Assembly (NCBI GenBank): GCA_019509895.1
Contig: JAEKLK010000259.1
Coordinates: 1-5,743 of the forward strand
Source: Betaproteobacteria bacterium
Lineage (GTDB): Bacteria > Pseudomonadota > Gammaproteobacteria > Burkholderiales > SG8-39
Length of the DNA: 5,743 nucleotides
Direction: 5' to 3'
The notes below the pieces were generated by a model. That model had not been told where the DNA came from, made no database searches, and worked only from the letters and a program-made list of their open reading frames with translations. Of the stretch, positions 1-5,743 are shown in pieces; position 1 is the stretch's first letter, and each line of letters begins with the position of its first letter. The position numbers and the translations under genes are program-made.

Positions 1-445
1 GGCGATGTTCGCCGAGTTCGAGCGCGAGGTGCACGCGCGCGTGGATCGCGGCGAGTCGCTTTCGGGCAAGCGCCTGAGCGAGATCTACGGCGAGATCCTT
101 CGCCGCTATCACGGCGAGCGCGAAGGCGTGGTGAAGATCGACGACCTCTACACGGTCGAGTGGGCCTACATCCCGCACTTCTATCGCTCGTTCTACGTCT
201 TCCAGTACGCGACCTCGATCGCCGCGAGCTCGCTCCTTGCAGATTCGGTGCTGAAGGGCGAGCCGGGCGCGCGCGAGCGGTATCTGAAGCTGATCAGCGC
301 CGGCGGCTCGGACTATCCCTACGAGCTGGTGAAAGCGGCCGGGGTGGACCTCGCCAGCCCGGCTCCCTACCGGGCGGTGATCGCGCGCATGGACCGGATC
401 ATGGACGCCATCGACGCCATCGAGGCGCGCCGCGGGCCGCGCTAG
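1..445 (+). CDS. pepF: Oligoendopeptidase F, M3 family metallopeptidase (3' end only)
   Basis: This is the last 147 codons of an M3B zinc metallopeptidase that cleaves short peptides in the cytoplasm. The window opens in frame 2 with the residues AMFAEFE, a stretch that in PepF proteins lies shortly after the catalytic HExxH zinc site. The gene therefore begins well upstream, and HExxH itself is not visible. The key visible motif is HFYRSFYVFQYAT, about residues 58-70 counted from the ATG at position 5. This matches the conserved His/Tyr-rich segment of M3B enzymes that contributes to substrate binding and transition-state stabilisation. The rest is the family's helical C-terminal part, with a GGSDYPYEL motif and a final basic tail. 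Family members are usually about 600 residues, so roughly three quarters is missing. The ATG at position 5 is internal, not a start. The gene ends in TAG at 443-445. Family assignment is confident; substrate specificity cannot be judged. Confidence 0.88.
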   Translation, partial: AMFAEFEREVHARVDRGESLSGKRLSEIYGEILRRYHGEREGVVKIDDLYTVEWAYIPHFYRSFYVFQYATSIAASSLLADSVLKGEPGARERYLKLISAGGSDYPYELVKAAGVDLASPAPYRAVIARMDRIMDAIDAIEARRGPR

Positions 446-510
446 CGATATGCCTCCACCTCCGGCAATTCCTTCCCGGTCAAGGTGTTGGGTTGGGCCG
501 AATCCTCGGT

Positions 511-598
511 CCCGCGCAAGCGGAAACCCAAGCGCTTCAACGCCGAAACGGGGTCCCCGCCTTCGCGGGGAAGACGTCCTCGGGGGGGAAGACGTCCT
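511..598. repeat. REP-like intergenic repeat with two small hairpins
   Basis: This non-coding block lies between pepF and the lipoprotein gene. Its right part has a perfect 6-bp stem, CCCCGC (555-560) and GCGGGG (565-570), with a CTTC loop. Its left part has a shorter stem, CCGC (512-515) and GCGG (520-523), with a GCAA loop. The linker reads roughly AAACCCAAGCGCTTCAACGCCGAAACGGGGT (523-554, given approximately). From memory, similar paired-hairpin units with a linker of this type are dispersed in many betaproteobacterial intergenic regions, and their accidental translation gives peptides like AETGSPPSRG. That assignment is recollection, not a search result. The left hairpin looks decayed. 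No T-run follows the right hairpin, so it is not a standard intrinsic terminator, although it could still act in mRNA 3'-end processing for pepF. Confidence 0.55.
567..598. repeat. 14-bp direct repeat, period 18
   Basis: The sequence GGGGAAGACGTCCT occurs at 567-580 and again, identically, at 585-598, separated by CGGG. Each copy contains the palindrome GACGTC. The first copy begins inside the right arm of the hairpin at 555-570, so this looks like a local tandem duplication of the edge of the REP-like unit. It is too short and has too few copies to be called a satellite. It could also be a binding site with two half-units on the same helix face range, but nothing else supports that. Confidence 0.6.
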
Positions 599-624
599 AA
601 GGGGCCCGCTGTGGGGCTTTGCCT

Positions 625-653
625 TTGCGGCCTGCGGGGCTCGGGCGTAGAGT
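625..653 (+). promoter_or_regulatory. Possible sigma-70 promoter for the lipoprotein gene
   Basis: A TTGCGG hexamer at 625-630 and a TAGAGT hexamer at 648-653 are separated by 17 bp. They match TTGACA in three positions and TATAAT in four. Transcription would begin near position 660, leaving a leader of about 50 nt before the ATG at 710. This is a weak pattern match in GC-rich DNA. It is proposed because the gene has about 265 bp of non-coding sequence upstream and pepF ends well before it. Confidence 0.3.
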
Positions 654-660
654 CGCGGCA

Positions 661-685
661 CCGGATGCCTCAGGGGAGGCGCCGG
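661..685 (+). other. Leader hairpin upstream of the lipoprotein gene
   Basis: GCCTC (667-671) pairs with GAGGC (676-680) across an AGGG loop. The flanking CCGG (661-664) can pair with CCGG (682-685) across a small internal loop. It is followed by an A-rich run (686-695), not T's, so it is not a terminator on the plus strand. If the promoter at 625-653 is real, the hairpin would sit at the very 5' end of the message, where such structures can protect mRNA. No riboswitch class is recognised. Confidence 0.35.
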
Positions 686-709
686 AAAAGAAAAACCCAG
701 GTACAGGGG

Positions 710-1138
710 ATGAATCGCCTTACGAACACCGTCCTGATCGCAGCGCTCGGCCTTTTGGCGGGCGGCTGCTCGATCATGGAAACAACGCCGGTGGCGCGCG
801 AAGAGCTGCGCAATGCGCAGGGACACGTCGTCGGCAGCAAGCAAATCATGCGCGATGCGCACACCGGCGAGGAGCTCGCCCAGATCGCGCTTTTCGTGGC
901 GCGCATCAACCCGCAGGGCGAGATCGTCGGCTACGAGGAGCGCGTGCGCGGCGGCACCGTGCTGCGCGACCTGAACGGCCGGCGCATCGGCAGCCGCTGG
1001 GTCGACGTGCGCACCCGCGGAAACAAACCGCAAAGCAGCGGGCTCTTGATCGTGGTGCTCGGCAAGAGCGAACGCGCGAGCTTCGCGCCCGCACCGGAGA
1101 TCGACGAGCTGATCCAGCTCGCCCGGCTTACCAACTAA
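710..1138 (+). CDS. Small predicted lipoprotein with three similar internal motifs
   Basis: This 142-residue protein is of unknown function. The start at 710 is chosen because it gives a clean export signal: a basic MNRLTNT head, a hydrophobic core (VLIAALGLLAG) and a Cys at residue 20. The lipobox is slightly atypical (A-G-G-C, with Leu at -4), but a lipid-anchored envelope protein is likely. The same frame is open further upstream to 485, but that part translates the intergenic repeat. The ribosome site is poor: AGGG lies directly against the ATG. The mature protein has three related motifs: NAQGHVVGSKQIMRD (35-49), NPQGEIVGYEERVRG (67-81) and LNGRRIGSRWVDVRTRG (88-104). All share N-x(1)-G-x(2)-[VI]-G spacing, roughly, followed by an Arg-containing strand. 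This suggests repeated beta-hairpins. A hydrophobic strand (GLLIVVLG, 111-118) and an acidic helical tail follow. I do not recognise the family. The gene is convergent with the oxidoreductase and overlaps its end by 4 bp. Confidence 0.75.
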   Translation: MNRLTNTVLIAALGLLAGGCSIMETTPVAREELRNAQGHVVGSKQIMRDAHTGEELAQIALFVARINPQGEIVGYEERVRGGTVLRDLNGRRIGSRWVDVRTRGNKPQSSGLLIVVLGKSERASFAPAPEIDELIQLARLTN

Positions 1139-2190
1139 CCTAGCGCCTTTTTTTTGCCGGCGAGGAACGCCATCCAGCGCCGGTCGATCCAGTTCTTCCA
1201 CCACCAGAGCGAGTACCCCTCGGCGCTCCAGTTGCCGCGCGCGGCGATGGCGTAGCGCCTGCCGCAGGTGAGGAGCAGGAGCGCGCGCGGCTGCGGCTCG
1301 TAGCGGTGCACCGGCCAGCCGAGGAGCACGTTGCGCAGGTTCTGCTCGAGCGCGCGGCCGTGGCGCACGGCGTGCACGCCCGACTTCGCTTCACCGAGCG
1401 AGGCGCAGTCGCCCACCGCGAATACCTCCGGATGCGAGACGCTGCGCAGGCCGTGATCGACCTGCACGAAGCCGCGCTCGTCGAGCGCAAGCCCGGAATT
1501 GGCGAGCCACGGCAGCGGCGCCGCGCCGGTCGCCCATAGCACGAGGTCGAACTGCTGTCGCGAGCGCCCGGCGACCACCACGGGGCCGGGCTCGAGCGCG
1601 TCGATGCGCATGCCGGGCCGATAGTCGACCCGCCGCTTGCGCAGCGCACGCTCGATGCGCTCGGTGAGCGCTGGCGGGAATGCCGCCGCTTCCGAGTACA
1701 GCGTGACGGCGCCGCCGCGGTAGGCGAGCGCCATCGCCAGCTCGGCGCCCGCGGCACCGCCGCCCGCGACGGCGACGCGCGAGATGACGCGCAGGCGCTC
1801 GAGCAGCCGCTCGAACGGTTTCACCGGCAGCGCGAGCTCGGCAGCGCCGGGTACCGAGAGATCGCTGCGCGAGCCGGCATTGAGCGACGCGACGTCGTAC
1901 GCAACGCTCCGGCCGTCGGCGAGCGTGGCGACGCGGCGCTCGGCGTCGAAACGCACCACTTCGCCGGGCAGGTACTCGGCGTAGGCGCGCTCGGCAAGCG
2001 CCGCCACGTCGAACTCGGCCTGCGCTCGGCGGTAATGGCCGGCGATCACGCCAGGCAGCATCGCGGAATAGATCTGCCGTCGATACGGCGAGACGAGCGT
2101 GATGCGCGCGCCACGCACGGGCGTCTGCGCCAGCGCCGCGAGCAGCCCGGCGTGCGCGTGTCCGGCACCGACCAGCAGGACGTGCTTCAC
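1135..2190 (-). CDS. FAD-dependent pyridine nucleotide-disulfide-type oxidoreductase, SelD N-terminal-domain-like (stand-alone)
   Basis: This 351-residue flavoprotein has two Rossmann folds, as in type II NADH dehydrogenases. The N-terminal FAD site is VLLVGAGHAHAG (4-15), a GxGHAH variant of the dinucleotide motif. NAGS (104-107) is a further FAD contact. The NAD(P)H-binding site is VAVAGGGAAGAELA (139-152). ATGAAP (220-225) and VFAVGDCA (256-263) are the standard late flavin motifs. The GxGHAH start, the SPYRRQIYSAMLPGVIAGHY segment (34-53) and the Trp-rich end WSAEGYSLWWWKNWIDRRWM (321-340) resemble the domain fused to SelD in some bacteria. It also occurs alone, as here. No redox-active CxxC is seen, which fits an NDH-2-like rather than a disulfide reductase mechanism. 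Electron acceptor and substrate are unknown. The start is GTG at 2190, the only one that keeps the first beta strand. It overlaps the TGA of the upstream synthetase (GTGA), with a weak AAGG at 2195-2198, so translational coupling is likely. Confidence 0.85.
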   Translation of the reverse strand: MKHVLLVGAGHAHAGLLAALAQTPVRGARITLVSPYRRQIYSAMLPGVIAGHYRRAQAEFDVAALAERAYAEYLPGEVVRFDAERRVATLADGRSVAYDVASLNAGSRSDLSVPGAAELALPVKPFERLLERLRVISRVAVAGGGAAGAELAMALAYRGGAVTLYSEAAAFPPALTERIERALRKRRVDYRPGMRIDALEPGPVVVAGRSRQQFDLVLWATGAAPLPWLANSGLALDERGFVQVDHGLRSVSHPEVFAVGDCASLGEAKSGVHAVRHGRALEQNLRNVLLGWPVHRYEPQPRALLLLTCGRRYAIAARGNWSAEGYSLWWWKNWIDRRWMAFLAGKKKALG

Positions 2191-3790
2191 CCGGCCTTGG
2201 CTGCGAGCTTCGCTTCTTCCCGGCGGCGCAGCTCCTTGCGCTGAACCTTGCCAGTCGTGGTCATTGGCAGCGCCTCGATGAACTCGATCTCGCGGGGATA
2301 TTCGTAGGGCGCAAGCCGGCTGCGCACATGCGATTGGATGTCCTCGATCAGCGCCGCCGAGGGCGCCTCGCCCGGCTGCAGCACGACGTAGGCCTTGACG
2401 ATCGCGCCGCGCGTCTCGTCCGGCTTGCCGATCACCGCCGCGTTCGCCACGGCGCGGTGCTTGAGGAGGCAGTTCTCGATCTCCGCCGGCCCGATGCGGT
2501 AGCCCGCGCTCTTGATGAGGTCGTCGGAGCGGCCCTGGTACCAGAGGTAGCCGTCCTCATCCATCTTCGCCTGGTCGCCGGTGAGGCCCCAGTCAGGAAA
2601 AACACCGGGTCGCGCTCGCCGTTGCAGCTGCGGTTGACCGCGATCTCGCCCGGCTCGCCCGGCGGCAATTCCTTGCCGCGATCGTCGATCACCGCCACGC
2701 GATGACCGGGATAGGGCCGCCCGATCGAGCCCGGCTTCACCGGCCACGCCGACTGGCAGTTGCCCACGACGTAGTTGATTTCCGTCTGGCCGAACATTTC
2801 GTTGATCGTCACGCCGAGCGACTCCCTTGCCCACTCGATCACCGTCACGCCGACGGCTTCGCCGGCGCTCATGACCGAGCGCAGCGCGAGGTCGTATTTT
2901 TTATTCGGCTCGGGCACGGCCTTCATCATCAGCTTGAGCGCCGTGGGAAAGAGAAAGGCGTTGCGCACACGGTACTTCTCCAGCAGGTAATAGGCTTTCT
3001 CGGCGTCGAACTTCCCGCGATAGCCGACGATCGGCAGCCCGAAGTACCACGAGGGCAGCAGCGCGTCGAACAGCCCGCCTGCCCACGCCCAGTCGGCCGG
3101 CGACCAGAAGAGGTCGCCGGGCTGGGGAAAAAAGTCGTGCGAGTGCACGAAGCCCGAGATGTTGCCGATGATCAGGCGATGTGCTTCCAGGGCGCCCTTC
3201 GGCGCCCCGGTCGTGCCGCTCGTATAGATGATCACCGCCGGGTCGTCGGCCGATGTGTCGACGCAATGGAAATGACTGCTCGCGCGCGCCAGCAGCTCCT
3301 CCCACGCATGCACCCCCGCTTCGCGCGCGCCGCCCACGCCGATCACCTGCCTGAGCGTCGACAGCTTCTCGCGCACGGCCCAGAGCTTGCCGATCGTCGT
3401 CGGCTCGACGATGGCCACGCTCGCCTCGGCGTGGTTGATGCGGTACTCGAGCGCATCGGGGCCGAAAAGGTGGGAGAGCGGCAGCGCGATGGCGCCCATC
3501 TGGAAGATCGCCATGTACGCGATCGCCATCTCCGGGCGCTGCGGCAGGATGAGGGCGACACGGTCGCCGCGCTTGACGCCGAGCGAGGCGAGCGCGTTCG
3601 ACAGGCGATTGGCAGCGACCTGGATGTCCCAGAACGTATGCGTGGCGGTGGCGCCGGACTCGTCCTCCCAGTAGAGCGCGCAGCGGCTGCGCTCGGCCGC
3701 CCATTGGCCGCAGCAGGCCTGCGCGATGTTGTAGCGCTCCGGCACCGTCCAGCGGTAGCTCCGATGGAGCTCGTCGTAGCGGTCCAGCAT
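2187..3790 (-). pseudogene. AMP-forming acyl-CoA synthetase, disrupted by an internal frameshifting deletion
   Basis: The gene encodes an ANL-superfamily ligase that forms acyl-CoA from a carboxylate, ATP and CoA via an acyl-adenylate. It resembles the acetyl-/medium-chain synthetase group. Frame 1 from ATG 3790 carries the P-loop YTSGTTGAPKG (189-199), DWAWAGGLFDALLPSWYFG (233-251), SAGE (308-311) and NEMFGQTE (330-337). It is homologous to about residue 398 (DPVFFL). Homology then resumes in another frame from about 2594 with DWGLTGD, MDEDGYLWYQGRSDD, KSAGYRIGPAEIE and the catalytic-lysine motif TTTGKVQRKE, ending at TGA 2187-2189. In relatives, about 15 residues (a GYWxNPEAT-type segment) lie between DPVxFL and the DW. 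They are missing here, which fits a deletion of about 46 bp (1 mod 3) rather than a single-base error. The frame-1 product would stop at 2432, with about 53 wrong residues and no C-terminal domain. The two parts sum to about 533 residues against roughly 550 for the family. An assembly fault is the main alternative. Confidence 0.82.
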
Positions 3791-3807
3791 GGTTTAATTC
3801 AGTTTAC
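3791..3807. promoter_or_regulatory. 17-bp divergent gap with facing -10-like elements
   Basis: This AT-rich gap separates the ATG of the synthetase (3790, minus) from the ATG of the dehalogenase (3808, plus). TTTAAT at 3792-3797 matches the -10 consensus in five of six positions for the plus strand. TAAACT, read on the minus strand at 3806-3801, matches in four of six. Each would start transcription only about 4-5 nt before its gene. Neither gene has a Shine-Dalgarno sequence in the gap, which fits near-leaderless messages. No good -35 hexamer is seen for either, and each would lie inside the opposite gene. Confidence 0.4.
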
Positions 3808-4461
3808 ATGAGGGTGGAGGCACTCGTGTTCGACGCGTACGGCACGCTCTACGACGTGCACTCCGTGATGCGTCGGTGCGAAGCCTGTTTTCCGGGAAAG
3901 GGCGCCGCGCTCTCGCAGCTCTGGCGCGCGAAGCAGCTCGAGTACACGTGGCAGCGCAGCCTGATGCAGCGCTACGCGCCCTTCTCCACCGTCACGCGCG
4001 AGGCGCTTCGCTACAGCTCGGCCGCGCTCGGCCTGCCGCTCGCTGACCACGAGCGCTCGCTCATGGACGCGTACCTCCACCTGGCGCCGTTCCCCGAGGT
4101 GCCGGCCGCGCTCGAGCGCCTGGCCCTGAAACGCGCCATCCTCTCGAACGGCTCGCCCGACATGCTCGAGCCGCTGGTGCGCAATTCCGGGCTTCGCTTC
4201 GATGCCGTGCTGAGCGTCGATGAGCTGCGCGTCTACAAGCCGGCGCCGCAGGTCTACGAGCTCGCGCTGCGCCGCCTCGGCGTCGCGAAGGAAGCGATCG
4301 GTTTCGTGTCGTCGAATTGCTGGGATGCGGCGGGCGCGAAGTCCTTCGGCTTCACCGTCTTCTGGATCAACCGCGCCAATGCGCCGGTCGATGGGCTCGG
4401 CGTCGCGCCCGACCGGCAGATCGCGCATCTCGGCGAGCTTGCTGATGAAGTTCTGCGCTAA
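3808..4461 (+). CDS. (S)-2-haloacid dehalogenase, type II (HAD superfamily)
   Basis: This 217-residue cytoplasmic enzyme is predicted to hydrolyse L-2-haloacids to D-2-hydroxyacids through an aspartyl ester. It follows the Pseudomonas L-DEX YL sequence closely over its length (L-DEX is 232 residues). The catalytic residues are in place: nucleophile D9 and T13 in FDAYGTLYDV, R40 in LWRAKQLEYTW, S113 and N114 in ILSNGSP, K144 and Y150 in VYKPAPQVY, and S168, N170 and D173 in VSSNCWD. By memory of L-DEX numbering these correspond to D10, T14, R41, S118, N119, K151, Y157, S175, N177 and D180. The SSNxWD motif separates true haloacid dehalogenases from other HAD phosphatases. The Cys at 171 replaces the more usual Ala there. 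The ATG at 3808 is chosen because later starts remove the first beta strand, although it has no Shine-Dalgarno. A GGAGG at 3816-3820 precedes an in-frame GTG at 3826, but starting there would leave only one residue before FDAYG. The gene overlaps the Nudix gene by 17 bp. The natural substrate may not be a chloroacid. Confidence 0.88.
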   Translation: MRVEALVFDAYGTLYDVHSVMRRCEACFPGKGAALSQLWRAKQLEYTWQRSLMQRYAPFSTVTREALRYSSAALGLPLADHERSLMDAYLHLAPFPEVPAALERLALKRAILSNGSPDMLEPLVRNSGLRFDAVLSVDELRVYKPAPQVYELALRRLGVAKEAIGFVSSNCWDAAGAKSFGFTVFWINRANAPVDGLGVAPDRQIAHLGELADEVLR

Positions 4462-4972
4462 CTGCGGCGCGGAGGTCGTGCGGCGCGTGCCGCCGGGCGA
4501 CACGCTCGAGCGCTGGGTGTGCGACAACTGCGGGGAGATCCACTATCAGAATCCCAAGCTCGTCGTCGGCACGATCCCGGAGCGCGACGGCAAGATCCTG
4601 CTTTGCCGCCGCGCCATCGAGCCGCGCTACGGCTACTGGACCTTGCCCGCGGGCTTCATGGAGAACGCGGAAACCACGGCGCAGGCGGCGCTGCGCGAGA
4701 CGCTGGAGGAATCCGGCGCCGCGGTGGAACTCGGCGCGCCGTTCACCCTCATCTCCGTGCCGCGGGTGAGCCAGGTGCATCTTTTCTACCTCGCGCGCGT
4801 GCGCGAGATCGAGTTCAAGGCCGGCGAGGAGACGCTCGAGGTGGCGCTCGTCGAGGAGGCGGCGATACCGTGGCGCGAGATCGCCTTTCGCACGGTGGCG
4901 TACACGCTCAAGCAATGGTTCGAGGACCGCAAGCGCGGAGCCTACGGCTTCCACGCGGCGGATATTGCGTAG
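4445..4972 (+). CDS. Nudix hydrolase with N-terminal zinc ribbon (possible FAD/ADP-ribose pyrophosphatase)
   Basis: This 175-residue protein is predicted to cleave a nucleoside diphosphate linked to another group. An N-terminal zinc ribbon has four cysteines, CANC (4-7) and CDNC (26-29), followed by GEIHYQNPK (30-38). The Nudix domain follows, with YWTLPAGFME (64-73) and a full Nudix box from G70 to A92 (G-x5-E-x7-RE-x2-EE-x-G), including the metal-binding R84, E85, E88 and E89. Zinc ribbon, box and the tail KQWFEDRKRGAYGFH resemble the group that includes plant NUDX23, known to act on FAD and ADP-ribose. That similarity is from memory, and the substrate here is inferred. The start at 4445 is chosen because it places the zinc ribbon at the N-terminus. 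The frame is open upstream to 4220, but only as a shadow of the dehalogenase. A weak GGCGAG lies 8 bp before it. The gene overlaps the dehalogenase by 17 bp and ends 22 bp before amtB, so it is probably co-transcribed with both. Confidence 0.85.
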   Translation: MKFCANCGAEVVRRVPPGDTLERWVCDNCGEIHYQNPKLVVGTIPERDGKILLCRRAIEPRYGYWTLPAGFMENAETTAQAALRETLEESGAAVELGAPFTLISVPRVSQVHLFYLARVREIEFKAGEETLEVALVEEAAIPWREIAFRTVAYTLKQWFEDRKRGAYGFHAADIA

Positions 4973-4979
4973 TCAATAG

Positions 4980-4985
4980 AGGAGG
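4980..4985 (+). promoter_or_regulatory. Strong Shine-Dalgarno site for amtB
   Basis: AGGAGG, within AGAGGAGGAG at 4978-4987, lies nine bases before the ATG at 4995. It is followed by an A-rich spacer. It is the only near-perfect ribosome site in the window and it fixes the amtB start. It suggests that the transporter is translated efficiently even if transcribed by read-through from the Nudix gene. Confidence 0.85.
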
Positions 4986-4994
4986 AGAAGAAAA

Positions 4995-5743
<749 letters not shown>

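Noticed and set aside
555..570. Right-hand hairpin as an intrinsic terminator for pepF
   Set aside because: The stem is only 6 bp and is followed by AAGACG rather than a T-run; it is better explained as part of the repeat.
485..709. Upstream extension of the lipoprotein frame
   Set aside because: This part translates the REP-like repeat and would bury the signal peptide; the ATG at 710 gives a proper lipoprotein signal.
2702..3811. A 369-codon plus-strand open frame across the synthetase gene
   Set aside because: It is antisense to clear acyl-CoA synthetase motifs. Its product is rich in Arg, His, Asp and Ala, typical of a high-GC shadow frame, with no recognisable domain.
3816..3828. GGAGG followed by GTG as an alternative dehalogenase start
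   Set aside because: The spacing is good, but starting at 3826 would remove the first beta strand before the nucleophile Asp, which all family members keep.
4220..4444. Upstream extension of the Nudix frame
   Set aside because: It is an Arg/Ser-rich shadow of the dehalogenase; the zinc ribbon begins at the ATG at 4445.
3799..4527. A 242-codon minus-strand open frame opposite the dehalogenase
   Set aside because: The plus strand carries the complete catalytic set of an L-2-haloacid dehalogenase; the antisense product is low-complexity and Arg/Glu-rich.
4890..4915. TGGCGT-containing stretch as a sigma-54 promoter for amtB
   Set aside because: The -24-like TGGC is present, but there is no GC at the required -12 spacing.

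Overview
The window is about two-thirds G+C and densely coded, with codon use typical of a high-GC proteobacterium. Two things suggest a betaproteobacterium (inference only): the intergenic repeat at 511-598 looks like one that recurs in such genomes, and several products resemble proteobacterial families. No rRNA, tRNA, CRISPR array, transposase, phage gene or toxin-antitoxin pair is visible. This looks like a chromosomal housekeeping and metabolic region rather than an island.

Layout from left to right: (1) the 3' end of a pepF-type oligoendopeptidase (+); (2) a 264-bp gap with a hairpin-containing REP-like repeat, a short tandem duplication and a possible promoter; (3) a small unrecognised lipoprotein (+) with three similar internal motifs. 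Its stop codon overlaps that of (4), an FAD-dependent oxidoreductase on the minus strand. This resembles the NADH-dehydrogenase-like domain that in some organisms is fused to the N-terminus of selenide, water dikinase (SelD). (5) Upstream of it on the same strand, joined by a GTGA start/stop overlap, is an acyl-CoA synthetase gene that appears broken by a frameshifting deletion near position 2594. (6) Across a 17-bp divergent gap, on the plus strand, lie a type II haloacid dehalogenase, a zinc-ribbon Nudix hydrolase overlapping it by 17 bp, and the first 249 codons of an AmtB ammonium transporter, which runs off the right edge.

There are two transcription units around the gap at 3791-3807. 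The minus-strand unit (synthetase, then oxidoreductase) would activate a carboxylic acid with CoA and run a flavin redox reaction. The plus-strand unit (dehalogenase, Nudix, amtB) has no obvious single pathway and may be co-transcribed only by proximity. The most notable points are the disrupted synthetase and its expected polar effect on the coupled oxidoreductase gene, the very short divergent gap that leaves room only for near-leaderless transcripts, and the repeat-built lipoprotein. I see no convincing new multi-gene system here.
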